From contig NZ_JQDZ01000012.1 of NCBI RefSeq assembly GCF_000764205.1, positions 62,001 through 126,000 on the forward strand: DNA of 64,000 nucleotides. Reading direction: 5' to 3'. A program made the position numbers and the translations under genes. The notes under the pieces are model-generated. The model searched no databases, was not told the origin of the DNA, and worked only from the letters and a program-made list of their open reading frames with translations. Shown piece by piece: positions 35,309-43,519 of the stretch. Position 1 is the stretch's first letter; each line of letters starts with the position of its first letter. The stretch comes from Thalassotalea sp. ND16A. GTDB taxonomy: Bacteria; Pseudomonadota; Gammaproteobacteria; Enterobacterales; Alteromonadaceae.

Positions 35309-35785
35309 TTAATCTCTGGTCCAGTGGCCACTTTTGCCACCTTGTTTTTCCAGCACTTTAATACCCGAAATCACCATTGCCGGATCCACGGCTTTACACA
35401 TATCAAACAGGGTAAGAGCAGTAACCGATGCTGCGGTTAGCGCTTCCATTTCAACCCCGGTTTTACCGGCAAGGCGACACATGGTTTCAATGCGTACCTG
35501 GTTTTGTTCCACTTGCAGTTCAAAGTCGACCTGCACTTTGGTTAACATTAATGGGTGACATAGTGGAATCAAGTCACTGCATTTTTTTGCCGCCTGAATA
35601 CCGGCGATGCGAGCGACAGCAAAAACATCGCCTTTGGCGTGTTCGCCACTGGCGATTAATGCCAGAGTTTCAGCACTCATTTGAATATAACCTTCCGCCC
35701 ATGCGGTTCTGGTAGTGACAGCTTTCTCACTAACATCCACCATATTGGCTTCGCCTTTGGCATTGAGGTGAGTTAGATCACTCAT
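35309..35785 (-). CDS. moaC: Cyclic pyranopterin monophosphate synthase MoaC
   Basis: A protein of 158 residues. [33 protein letters not shown] and [16 protein letters not shown] are hallmarks, and the C-terminal KSGHW is present. It works with MoaA to make cyclic pyranopterin monophosphate. It is 3 bases from moaB. Confidence 0.97.
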   Translation of the reverse strand: MSDLTHLNAKGEANMVDVSEKAVTTRTAWAEGYIQMSAETLALIASGEHAKGDVFAVARIAGIQAAKKCSDLIPLCHPLMLTKVQVDFELQVEQNQVRIETMCRLAGKTGVEMEALTAASVTALTLFDMCKAVDPAMVISGIKVLEKQGGKSGHWTRD

Positions 35786-35788
35786 GGT

Positions 35789-36340
35789 TTACCCTCGGCT
35801 TTGACATTTTTCTGCCAACCCTAGATGTGGTACAAAATTACATGGTCGATGACTGGCATCTAACTGCTCTTTAATCACTTTATCCCAGGCGGTTTTACAA
35901 GCATTGGTAGAACCCGGCACACAGAAAATAACGGTTTTATTGGCCATGCCGGCAAACGCGCGAGACTGCACGGTTGAGGTACCAATTTCTTCATAAGACA
36001 CCAGGCGGAAAATCTCACCAAAGCCTTCCACTTGCTTATCAAATAACGGCATTATCGCTTCCGGAGTATTATCTCTTTCGGTAAAGCCCGTACCACCTGT
36101 GGCAACGACCGCATCAATATTATCGTCGGCTATCCATTTCGACATGATTGCACGCAGTTGATAAACATCATCGATAACAATGGCCTTATCAACCAGTTTA
36201 TGACCTGAGTCGACTAAGCGTTCAGCCAATGCTTTACCTGAGGTATCGTTTTCTTCGGTGCGAGTATCTGAAACGGTTAATACTGCAATATTTAGTGGCA
36301 CAAATTCTGCTGCGCTTTTGTGCGAAGAGTGGTTCGACAT
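35789..36340 (-). CDS. moaB: Molybdopterin adenylyltransferase-type protein MoaB
   Basis: A protein of 183 residues in the MogA/MoaB family. LTVSDTRTEENDTSGKAL and VATGGTGFTERDNTPEA are present, with PGSTNACKTAWDKVI near the end. It adenylates molybdopterin before metal insertion or acts as the MogA equivalent. One base separates it from mobA. Confidence 0.94.
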   Translation of the reverse strand: MSNHSSHKSAAEFVPLNIAVLTVSDTRTEENDTSGKALAERLVDSGHKLVDKAIVIDDVYQLRAIMSKWIADDNIDAVVATGGTGFTERDNTPEAIMPLFDKQVEGFGEIFRLVSYEEIGTSTVQSRAFAGMANKTVIFCVPGSTNACKTAWDKVIKEQLDASHRPCNFVPHLGLAEKCQSRG

Positions 36341-36341
36341 C

Positions 36342-36938
36342 TTATATCCTGCCTTTGGAAATGTGTTGTTGTTTTATCTGCATTGCTTGCTGCCACTCTT
36401 GTGGGGTATTGGTGTTGAGCAATGCTTGTTTATTGTTAATTAATAATGATTGCGCATTCGTTAAGGCAAATACCTTTTTAAACGATGGGCCTCTGCCTGA
36501 ACTTAAAAACTCGGGGCTGTTAAATTGTTGCTGCAAAAATTCACTGAGCAGCGCAGTTACCGGAATAAACGCTGGTAATGAGCAATTATCAAAATGTGTT
36601 GCCTTATTGGCAAGTGACCCTTTTAGTTGCAATTGTTGCAAATGCTGAGCATTGATAAATGGCATATCAACGGGCAGTACTAATACTGAGCGCGGTTGAT
36701 ATTTTTGAATTAAGGTGAAGATTCCAGCTAACGGCCCACCTTGCTCTACCACGTCAGCTACGCCACCACTGTTACTGCCAGATACGACAATATTACTGAG
36801 CTGACATTGGCCTAATAGTTGCTGACAATGTTCCAGCATAGTGTGTTGTTGAATTTTCAGAAATGCTTTGTTTTCGCCCATTCGTGACGATTGACCGCCA
36901 GCTAAAATAATGCCTAAACAATCCATTGAACTATCCAT
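36342..36938 (-). CDS. mobA: Molybdenum cofactor guanylyltransferase MobA
   Basis: A protein of 198 residues. The nucleotidyltransferase loop LGIILAGGQSSRMGENKAFL is clear, and VLVLPVDMPFINAQHL is the metal-binding part. It makes the guanine dinucleotide form needed by NapA. The 5' end has a 12-base tandem duplication that gives two in-frame ATGs (36938 and 36926); the first has AAGGA 8 bases before it. Confidence 0.93.
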   Translation of the reverse strand: MDSSMDCLGIILAGGQSSRMGENKAFLKIQQHTMLEHCQQLLGQCQLSNIVVSGSNSGGVADVVEQGGPLAGIFTLIQKYQPRSVLVLPVDMPFINAQHLQQLQLKGSLANKATHFDNCSLPAFIPVTALLSEFLQQQFNSPEFLSSGRGPSFKKVFALTNAQSLLINNKQALLNTNTPQEWQQAMQIKQQHISKGRI

Positions 36939-36948
36939 TGAACTATCC

Positions 36949-37920
36949 TTAACCGCCGAGCATCGATAAATGTTTGGTGGCTCCAGTGAAGCCGTCTTTT
37001 AAAAAGTGGGTCGCTTGTTTATCGTCCAGCAGACTGGTAATTCGACGTTGTAGTGCAGCAACATCATCCGTTTGTAATTGTTCGCGTAGCGATAAGCCTG
37101 CATCGGCAAATAAACATAAATGCAGTTTACCTAAAGAGCTTATTCGTAAACGGTTACAGGTATTACAAAAATCTTTCGCATACGGCATGATCAAACCAAT
37201 AGTACCCTGGTAGTTAGGATGGGCGTACACTATCGCCGGTCCTGCCGTTTTATTGCGTATGGTTGGTAGCCAGCCATTGGCCAATAATTGATTTTTTATG
37301 TGCTGACCACTAACATGCTGCTGTTGATAAAATTCTTTATTATCACCGGTTTGCATCAACTCGATAAATCGTAAACTTACCGGTTTATCTTTCACATAAT
37401 TAAAAAACGTATTGAGATCATGAGCATTGTGCTCACGCATTAATACGGTATTAATTTTAATATTATTAAATCCGGCAGCCAGACCATTATCAATGCCCGA
37501 TAAAATAGTATCAAGTTTGTCTTTCCCGGTGATGGCGTTAAATTGCCTCGGGTCAAGCGAGTCAATACTGATGTTTAGTGCATCCAACCCCGCATCGGTC
37601 CATATAGGTAATTGTTGCTCGAGTTTGTAACCGTTAGAGGTTAACGCCACGGTTTTTATGCCATCGGTTTGTTTACAGGCTTGAATAATTTCCGCCAGGT
37701 CTTTGCGCAGTGAAGGCTCGCCACCGGTTATGCGAATTTTTTCTGTGCCTAAACTGGCAAATCCTGTGGCGATGCGTTTAATTTCAGCGAGCTTAAGAAA
37801 GTCGCGATCGTTGTCGCACTGATAGCCATCAGGTAAACAGTAATTGCAACGAAAGTTACAAACGTCAGTAATTGATAGGCGCAGGTAATAAAACCTTCGG
37901 CCAAAGTTGTCTTGTAGCAT
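36949..37920 (-). CDS. moaA: GTP 3',8-cyclase MoaA
   Basis: A radical SAM protein of 323 residues. The N-terminal cluster motif CNFRCNYC is present, together with RITGGEPSLRKDL, and the C-terminal second cluster motif lies in CNTCNRLRISSLGKLHLC. The last residues end in GG, which is needed for activity. It starts the operon. The 5' leader is short before a 265-bp repeat. Confidence 0.96.
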   Translation of the reverse strand: MLQDNFGRRFYYLRLSITDVCNFRCNYCLPDGYQCDNDRDFLKLAEIKRIATGFASLGTEKIRITGGEPSLRKDLAEIIQACKQTDGIKTVALTSNGYKLEQQLPIWTDAGLDALNISIDSLDPRQFNAITGKDKLDTILSGIDNGLAAGFNNIKINTVLMREHNAHDLNTFFNYVKDKPVSLRFIELMQTGDNKEFYQQQHVSGQHIKNQLLANGWLPTIRNKTAGPAIVYAHPNYQGTIGLIMPYAKDFCNTCNRLRISSLGKLHLCLFADAGLSLREQLQTDDVAALQRRITSLLDDKQATHFLKDGFTGATKHLSMLGG

Positions 37921-37978
37921 TGTTCACCTTTCCAAATGGGGGAGGTTAACAGGTTTCCCTATTAGCCCTGGTAGCATG

Positions 37979-38243
37979 TATACCCGCTCCACTTCAAGAT
38001 GTAGGTTTCAGAGTTCTTGAGCGATTCCAATACAAGGCGCAGTTATGTAGGAATGGTTATTCCGTTTCAAATAACTGCAACGACATAGTGGTATTGCTCA
38101 AGCACTTCTTCGATGGGGTTAAAAGTAATTTATGCCGCGTTATTAAATTTAACAATGGAACAACCATTCTCTAAATCTAATGCCTTGCCTAAATTGCTTT
38201 TAACTCCCACTGAAATCCCACATCCTGAAGAGGAACGGGTATA
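37979..38243 (-). repeat. 265-bp inverted-repeat element, copy 2
   Basis: A 265-base element in inverse orientation to 21537-21802. Ends are TATACCCGCTCCACTTCAAG and the inverse ending GAACGGGTATA. Both internal hairpins are conserved: GAGCGATTCC/GGTATTGCTC near the left side, and the AAGCAATTTAGGCAAGGCAT arm (minus strand) near the right. It lies 59 bases upstream of the moaA start codon. Confidence 0.85.
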
Positions 38244-38445
38244 ACTACGGCTAAGGTTTCATCTCTCGGTCAGGTTTAATTTAAACCTTAAACTGGGGCT
38301 TAGAAACACGAAGCTCGGCGATTAAAAATATTTTGTAAGTATATGGCAAAGGCACTATTTTATTAGTGCGCTTGCCATATACAGTAACACTTTATTGGCG
38401 TTTAGGCCAATAAAGTGTTACGTAAGGGGGAGCGGTGGTTATTGC
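38244..38445. other. Gene-free region with two tall hairpins downstream of the porin
   Basis: No gene is visible. It contains the small dyad AGGTTTAA/TTAAACCT near 38274 and the two long hairpins listed separately. It lies between the moaA upstream repeat and the 3' end of the porin gene. Confidence 0.6.
38339..38421 (-). terminator. Tandem hairpins downstream of the porin gene
   Basis: The first hairpin met by porin transcription has a 16-bp perfect stem (GTAACACTTTATTGGC at 38384-38399 with 38406-38421). The second has arms GTATATGGCAA (38339-38349) and TTGCCATATAC (38372-38382) around an inner GCACTA/TAGTGC stem. There is no long U-run after the first. They could end transcription or protect the 3' end of the mRNA. 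Confidence 0.6.
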
Positions 38446-39654
38446 TTAGAAGTTAGCAGATAACATCAACCAGATTTTAGTGGTATCGGTTGCATGGTCA
38501 TCGGCAGAGTAGCTTGCCGCTTTCAATAAACCAGATACTTGCTTGTTAAACTTGTATCCCGCCGCAATGTTAAACTCAGTACCTAAATCGTAGCTACCTT
38601 CGTCACTTTCATAAATATGGTATGTAGCAGATAATCCAACAGGACCTAGTTTAGTGGCACCTTTTACGTAGGTATCAACAATACCGTCAGCTGGAGTCGA
38701 TAAGAATTTATCGGCAAAACCCTGAAATTTATGCAGAGTTGCTAGCGGTGTAGAAAAGGCTACATTACCATCGTCGCTGCCTAATACTTCATAACCGCCA
38801 CCGATACTAAAGCTTTTGAACTTGGCCATCACTTCTGCAACCATATAGCTTGCTTCAAAAGATGTTGTGTTATCGCCGGCATCTTCCTGATTAGCAAAAC
38901 CCGCTTTAACCGCTAACCCTGTACCGCCTAGATCAAACTTACCATTGTAGGTAGCACCCAGAGTATTGCTTGATGCAGACGCGGCATTATCAAATTCTAA
39001 GCTGTAGTTGTATACCGTCACCGAGTGCTTCTTATTGAATGCATACTTGGCATTCACTAATATTACGTCACCGTGTAAATCCGATTTGCTACTGTCTTCA
39101 CCAAAAATGCGGTTTACGTTGTATACATAGCTGGCATCGAGAGTAAGGCCTGTAACAGGCTTAGCTTGTAAACGGTAACCATCGTAAGTTTGTTCGTTTT
39201 GACGCCATGCCACACCACCAACAAAACGTTGGTCATCAAGAACGATGCGTTGACGGCCAGCAGTAGCCGTGAACATATCGCCTGAGTATTGTAAATAAGC
39301 CTGGTTAATTTCGCTGCCTTCGGGATCGGCCACTACGGCATGATCGGTTACACCGTTAACTGTAGAGTTATAGCTATCGTTGCCAATGGCGGTAACGTTA
39401 TCCGCTTCAACTTTGGCACTAAAATTAGACACTTTACCAGTGGTCACGGTGATACGACTTTTCAATGTTGACGCCAGTGCTTCTTCTTGCACGCCATCCT
39501 GGTCAACGCTTTCTACACGATAACGTAAAGACACATCAACTTTAGACTCTTTAACCGCTTTTGAAACATCACCACCAATATTTGCTGAAGCAGTAAATGC
39601 GGTTGCTAAACCTAAACTCACTAAACTTAATTTTAAAGCATTTGATTTTCTCAT
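38446..39654 (-). CDS. Outer-membrane porin, substrate unknown
   Basis: A protein of 402 residues with signal peptide MRKSNALKLSLVSLGLATAF cut after TASA. Long alternating strands follow (VSLRYRVESVDQ, AYLQYSGDMFTATAGRQRIV, LDASYVYNVNRIFGED) and the last residues KIWLMLSANF end in Phe as in barrel proteins. Family: Alteromonadales porins related to alginate/OprE types. FNR-like sites upstream and moeA divergent suggest a role under low oxygen, perhaps in nitrate or another anion's entry; this is inferred. Confidence 0.8.
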   Translation of the reverse strand: MRKSNALKLSLVSLGLATAFTASANIGGDVSKAVKESKVDVSLRYRVESVDQDGVQEEALASTLKSRITVTTGKVSNFSAKVEADNVTAIGNDSYNSTVNGVTDHAVVADPEGSEINQAYLQYSGDMFTATAGRQRIVLDDQRFVGGVAWRQNEQTYDGYRLQAKPVTGLTLDASYVYNVNRIFGEDSSKSDLHGDVILVNAKYAFNKKHSVTVYNYSLEFDNAASASSNTLGATYNGKFDLGGTGLAVKAGFANQEDAGDNTTSFEASYMVAEVMAKFKSFSIGGGYEVLGSDDGNVAFSTPLATLHKFQGFADKFLSTPADGIVDTYVKGATKLGPVGLSATYHIYESDEGSYDLGTEFNIAAGYKFNKQVSGLLKAASYSADDHATDTTKIWLMLSANF

Positions 39655-39668
39655 GACTTTCTCCTGGT

Positions 39669-39682
39669 AAGCGCTAGCGCTT
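39669..39682. promoter_or_regulatory. 14-base palindrome in the porin leader
   Basis: AAGCGCTAGCGCTT is a perfect palindrome 15 bases before the porin start codon. It could be an operator or form a short hairpin in the leader. Confidence 0.35.
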
Positions 39683-39751
39683 TTATATTTTTAATGTTTG
39701 TATTTAATTCATTTAATGGCGCTATTTTCGGTTAAATTAACTCGCTAAACA

Positions 39752-39765
39752 TTGATATAAATCAG
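39752..39765. promoter_or_regulatory. FNR-like box 1 upstream of porin/moeA
   Basis: TTGAT-ATAA-ATCAG at 39752-39765 fits the FNR consensus with one mismatch. It is in the divergent region between porin and moeA. Confidence 0.45.
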
Positions 39766-39821
39766 CTTTTTTATCATTGAGTATTTACTTTAAAATAAAC
39801 TGTTTGCTATGTAAAAAAAGT

Positions 39822-39835
39822 TTGATGTAAATCAC
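39822..39835. promoter_or_regulatory. FNR-like box 2 upstream of porin/moeA
   Basis: TTGAT-GTAA-ATCAC at 39822-39835 fits the FNR consensus with one mismatch. The two boxes are 70 bases apart. CRP is less likely because the spacer is four bases. Confidence 0.45.
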
Positions 39836-39938
39836 TTTTTACTGCTTTTGTCGGGGATATTTGGCGAAAAGGATTTTGGCTTTTACAGCCAATGAATTAG
39901 TATAGAAGAACTATTACCAATTTATAAAGAATGTATTT

Positions 39939-41186
39939 ATGTCAGACTGTTGTTCAGCGCCAGGATTAATGGCCTTTGATCTTGCTTTAAAACAATTGCT
40001 AGATAATGTGCCGGCCCCAGAAAATAGTCAGCATGTGGCGATTGAAAATGCTCTTGGCAAAGTCTTGGCCGGTGATGTGATATCGCCAGTATTTGTGCCA
40101 CCGCACAATAACTCGGCGATGGATGGTTATGCCTTTAACTCTCAGCTTAGTGTGCAGGCGATTAACACCAATAGTGGCTTAGAGATTGTCGGTCGCTCCT
40201 TTGCTGGAGAACCGTTTACCGGTCAAACTCAAGCGGGGCAAAGCATCAGGATCATGACTGGCGCAAAAATGCCAAGATGTTGCGATACTGTGGTGATGCA
40301 AGAAAACACTGAAGTTAAAGATGGCCAACTGCATTTTACTAAAGCACCAGTTGCTAACAGCAATGTGCGCAAACAAGGTGAAGACATCCAGCTCAATGAT
40401 AAAGTGCTTACTAAAGGTCACAAGCTAACCGCAATCGACATCGGTGTATTGGCATCATTGGGCATTGCCAAAATTGAAGTGTTCGCACCTTTAACCGTCG
40501 CCGTACTTTCTACCGGCGATGAACTTCGTAGCCCCGGCGAGCCATTAAATGATGGTGATATTTATGAAAGCAACCGCTTTGCAATAATTGCTTTATTAGA
40601 AAAATTGAACGTAAACATTCTTGATTTGGGCATCATTCGTGATGATAAAACGGCAATTACCAATGCCTTTATTCAAGCTGACATTGAGGCCGATGTGGTG
40701 ATATCCAGTGGTGGCGTTTCGGTGGGCGAGGCGGATTACACCAAAGAAGTGTTAGCGGAACTTGGTGAAATAAATTTTTGGAAAATTGCGATGAAACCGG
40801 GCAAGCCATTTGCTTTTGGTAAACTTGCCAACAGCATTTTCTTTGGTCTGCCAGGCAATCCGGTATCGGCACTGGTTACCTTTTATCAGCTTGCTACTCC
40901 AGGCATTGAAAAAATGCAGGGCTTAACGTTTAAAGCCAAGCCTAAATTTTTAGCGAAAAGCACCAGTAAATTAAAAAAATCACCAGGCAGAATGGACTTC
41001 CAACGCGCCATTTTATACTTTAGTGAAAGCGGTGAAGCACAAGTGACCAGTACCGGTTCACAAGGCTCAGGCATTTTATCGAGTTTGGGCGCGGCCAATA
41101 GCTTTATTGTACTCGATTCTGAGCAGGGCAGTGTCGAAGCTGGTGAAATGGTTTTCGTTGAACCTTACAGTGCTTTATTTCAATAA
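39939..41186 (+). CDS. moeA: Molybdopterin molybdenumtransferase MoeA
   Basis: A protein of 415 residues. VPPHNNSAMDGYAF, IRIMTGAKMPRCCDTVVMQE, STGDELRSPGEPL and SSGGVSVGEADYTKEVL are clear, as is KPGKPFAFGKL with FGLPGNPVSALVTF. MoeA inserts molybdate into adenylated molybdopterin. It is divergent from the porin and separate from the main cluster. Confidence 0.96.
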   Translation: MSDCCSAPGLMAFDLALKQLLDNVPAPENSQHVAIENALGKVLAGDVISPVFVPPHNNSAMDGYAFNSQLSVQAINTNSGLEIVGRSFAGEPFTGQTQAGQSIRIMTGAKMPRCCDTVVMQENTEVKDGQLHFTKAPVANSNVRKQGEDIQLNDKVLTKGHKLTAIDIGVLASLGIAKIEVFAPLTVAVLSTGDELRSPGEPLNDGDIYESNRFAIIALLEKLNVNILDLGIIRDDKTAITNAFIQADIEADVVISSGGVSVGEADYTKEVLAELGEINFWKIAMKPGKPFAFGKLANSIFFGLPGNPVSALVTFYQLATPGIEKMQGLTFKAKPKFLAKSTSKLKKSPGRMDFQRAILYFSESGEAQVTSTGSQGSGILSSLGAANSFIVLDSEQGSVEAGEMVFVEPYSALFQ

Positions 41187-41259
41187 TATCAATTTGATTT
41201 CCTTCAACTAATCCCAAAGGGCTCGTTGCTTTTTATTGCAATATAAAAGACTATACTTA

Positions 41260-41291
41260 TAGCAATCGACATAGATCTATGTCGATTGCTA
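41260..41291 (+). terminator. 32-base perfect palindrome downstream of moeA
   Basis: Arms 41260-41275 and 41276-41291 are exact complements (first arm TAGCAATCGACATAGA). It lies 74 bases after the moeA stop and 32 bases before the next gene. It is likely a hairpin terminator for moeA, though only ATAACTTTTA follows. Confidence 0.6.
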
Positions 41292-41322
41292 ATAACTTTT
41301 ATAAGCAAATCAGGCGAGTCCC

Positions 41323-41853
41323 ATGTCCAAAAAATTCATATCCTTATTGCTGTTAAGTCAGTTGGCCCTGGCCAGCTTGGTGCAAGCAAATCCAAGTAAC
41401 TTAAACCCAAAGCTGCAAGTTTTTGCCAACTTTTTAGGCACCTGGGAAGCTAATTTCAAAATGATGGATGGCAACCCTTCTGTCGTCGATGTGACAACTT
41501 GGGAGCGGGCACTAAATGGCAAAGCCATTCGCACCTTACACTCCATTAACGACGGTATGTATGGCGGCGAGTCGCTAATATTTTGGGATAAAGCACAACA
41601 AAAAATCGTCTTTTATTACTTCACCACTGCCGATTTTTTCACCCGTGGCCATATTGAGATCATCGATGACTATAAATTTGTTGCCTATGAGGATGTCAGT
41701 GGCTCTGACGATGGCATCACTCAGGTAAAATCTACCAGTACACTACAGGGAAAGAATATTGTGGTCAGTACTGCCTATTTAAAAAATAGCAAATGGACTG
41801 AACCGGAAGTAAGAACCTATAAACCATCAACTAAACAGGTAAAATTTAAATAA
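41323..41853 (+). CDS. Secreted protein of unknown function (lipocalin-like)
   Basis: A protein of 176 residues with a signal peptide ending near LVQANPSN. The mature part reads FLGTWEANFKMMDGNPSV, GKAIRTLHSINDGMYGGE and IIFYYF-like strands, a pattern of small beta-barrel proteins that bind ligands (DUF1579-like). No cofactor motif is seen. The name is uncertain. Confidence 0.65.
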   Translation: MSKKFISLLLLSQLALASLVQANPSNLNPKLQVFANFLGTWEANFKMMDGNPSVVDVTTWERALNGKAIRTLHSINDGMYGGESLIFWDKAQQKIVFYYFTTADFFTRGHIEIIDDYKFVAYEDVSGSDDGITQVKSTSTLQGKNIVVSTAYLKNSKWTEPEVRTYKPSTKQVKFK

Positions 41854-41881
41854 GATAATAAAACCACCGGGCTACGGGCAA

Positions 41882-42050
41882 CTAGCTACTGGCAGTCCGC
41901 GTGGGCTCAAAGTTACTATCAAACATTACACAATGCCGGTGCACTCAATCATGCTGCCCGTAGCCCGTAGCTAGAAGCACATCCATGGGCAAAAAAGCCC
42001 CAAGTGCATCTTGTAAATACACTTGGGGCTCCAACAATACTGCTTGTACC
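41882..42050. repeat. Tandem-duplicated block, copy A
   Basis: A 169-base block beginning CTAGCTACTGGCAGTCCGCG and ending TGCTTGTACC. It contains CGTAGCCC heptamers and a minus-strand terminator. Copy B follows at 42074-42263 with three extra heptamers. Confidence 0.85.
41991..42030 (-). terminator. nap operon terminator, copy A
   Basis: Stem AGCCCCAAGTG (41996-42006) with CACTTGGGGCT (42020-42030). On the minus strand it is followed by a run of T (41996-41991). It lies beyond copy B. Confidence 0.85.
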
Positions 42051-42073
42051 TTTAGGCAACGAGCTTCTGGCAG

Positions 42074-42263
42074 CTAGCTACTGGCAGTCCGCGTGGACTC
42101 ACAGTAACTATGAAACATTACACAATGCCGGTGCACTCATACATGCTGCTCGTAGCTCGTAGCTCGTAGCCCGTAGCCCGTAGCTAGAAGCACATCCACG
42201 TGCAAAAAAGCCCCAAGTGCATATTGTAAATACACTTGAGGCTCCAATAATACTGCTTGTACC
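42074..42263. repeat. Tandem-duplicated block, copy B
   Basis: A 190-base near copy of 41882-42050. It is 21 bases longer because of three additional heptamers of the CGTAGCT/CGTAGCCC kind near 42150-42185. The rest is closely similar. Confidence 0.85.
42204..42243 (-). terminator. nap operon terminator, copy B
   Basis: Stem AGCCCCAAGTG (42209-42219) with CACTTGAGGCT (42233-42243), one wobble position. On the minus strand six T follow. It is the first terminator met after napC and the heptamer array. Confidence 0.85.
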
Positions 42264-42378
42264 TTGTACCTTGTACCTTGTACCTTGTAGTTCCTAGTTC
42301 CTAGTTCCTAGTTCCTAGTTCCTAGTTCCTAGTTCCTAGTTCCTAGTTCCTAGTTCCTAGTTCCTAGTTCCTAGTTCC
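42260..42378. repeat. Heptamer array: TACCTTG x4 then TAGTTCC x13
   Basis: Four exact TACCTTG units (42260-42287) run directly into thirteen exact TAGTTCC units (42288-42378). The array ends 6 bases from the napC stop codon (42385-42387). Two different heptamers with the same phase side by side suggest growth by slippage from an ancestral 7-base unit. Confidence 0.97.
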
Positions 42379-42384
42379 TAGTCT

Positions 42385-42972
42385 TTACCAGCCCTCTACA
42401 CCTTCCATATCAGGCAGCTCATGCGCGATACCTTTATGACAATCGATACAGGTCTTCTCACCACTGGCCAACGAGGTAGAGTGTTGTTCAGATGCTCGCG
42501 TACTTTGTGAAGTGAAATCCATGTAATCAAAGTTATGACAGTTACGACACTCCAATGAATCGTTGGCTTTTAATCGGGTCCATTCATTTTCTGCTAAGTG
42601 ACGACGCTTGCCTTCAAACTTTTCACGGGTATTGATGGTACCAAATAATTTCCCCCACACTTCTTTTGATGCCTGCATTTTACGAGCGATTTTGTCGGTC
42701 CATTTATGTGGTACATGACAATCAGGACAGGTAGCACGAACCCCTGAACGGTTACTGAAATGTATGGTGGTTTTTAGCTCCTCGTAAGGGTTGTCTTCCA
42801 TCTCATGACAAGAGATACAAAACTCTTCGGTATTGGTAACTTCTAAGGCGGTGTTAAAACCACCCCAGAAAATGATCCCGGCAATAAAGCCGCCAATGAC
42901 CAAGAAACCTAAGCTGAAGTGCACACTGGGGCGACGTATGGTTTGCCACATTTTGATAATAAAATTTTTCAT
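42385..42972 (-). CDS. napC: Tetraheme c-type cytochrome NapC
   Basis: A protein of 195 residues. One N-terminal membrane anchor (about 17-37), then four CxxCH heme sites: CISCH, CPDCH, CRNCH and CIDCH. NapC takes electrons from quinol to NapB/NapA. It is the last gene of napEFDABC. Its stop is 6 bases from a long heptamer array. Confidence 0.96.
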   Translation of the reverse strand: MKNFIIKMWQTIRRPSVHFSLGFLVIGGFIAGIIFWGGFNTALEVTNTEEFCISCHEMEDNPYEELKTTIHFSNRSGVRATCPDCHVPHKWTDKIARKMQASKEVWGKLFGTINTREKFEGKRRHLAENEWTRLKANDSLECRNCHNFDYMDFTSQSTRASEQHSTSLASGEKTCIDCHKGIAHELPDMEGVEGW

Positions 42973-42981
42973 TATTGCACC

Positions 42982-43509
42982 TTAGTGTTCAGCTTGAGCT
43001 TTTTGTGCTTTCTGCTTTTCTTTCATTATAGTGTCCATGTCTTTAAATGTATTTTCAACTAATTCTTCGGTGTCTAGTTGTGGTACATGACATTGGTTAC
43101 AGAAATAACGACGAGGTGAAATTTCAGCTAAAAAGTTACCATCTCGGTTCATATAATGAGTCACACTAACCATAGGTGCTTGTGATTCATCGGTACGGTT
43201 ACGAGCATGACAAGACATACACTTATTTACCTTCAAATCTACCTGGTAATTGCGCACTTTATGTGGAATTACGGGGGGCTGCATCGGGTAATTACGCTTT
43301 TGCTTGATGTCGTCATTCGAAACCAAAGGCATTACCTTTGGCTCTTTCTGTACTTCAAGCGGCGTATTATTGCGTAAAGTAGCAACTTCTTCCGCGTTAG
43401 TGAACGTTGCGAGCGTAGACATTAAAATGCCGGCAGAAAGTAAGGCAAAAACGGATTTCATGCTTAGTGATTTTTTAGCTATTGTTCTTGTGCTCAGTGA
43501 TTTAGTCAT
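42982..43509 (-). CDS. napB: Diheme cytochrome NapB of periplasmic nitrate reductase
   Basis: About 175 residues from ATG 43509 (MTKSLSTRTIAKKS), preceded by AGGAGCAGGA. A longer frame would overlap napA by 68 bases. A signal peptide ends near TFTNAEE. The two heme sites are CMSCH and CNQCH. It is the electron-transfer subunit of NapAB in the periplasm. Confidence 0.94.
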   Translation of the reverse strand: MTKSLSTRTIAKKSLSMKSVFALLSAGILMSTLATFTNAEEVATLRNNTPLEVQKEPKVMPLVSNDDIKQKRNYPMQPPVIPHKVRNYQVDLKVNKCMSCHARNRTDESQAPMVSVTHYMNRDGNFLAEISPRRYFCNQCHVPQLDTEELVENTFKDMDTIMKEKQKAQKAQAEH

Positions 43510-43519
43510 GATCCTGCTC

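Noticed and set aside
42260-42378. Possible CRISPR array
   Set aside because: The units are 7 bases and directly adjoining with no spacers, and no cas gene is in the window.
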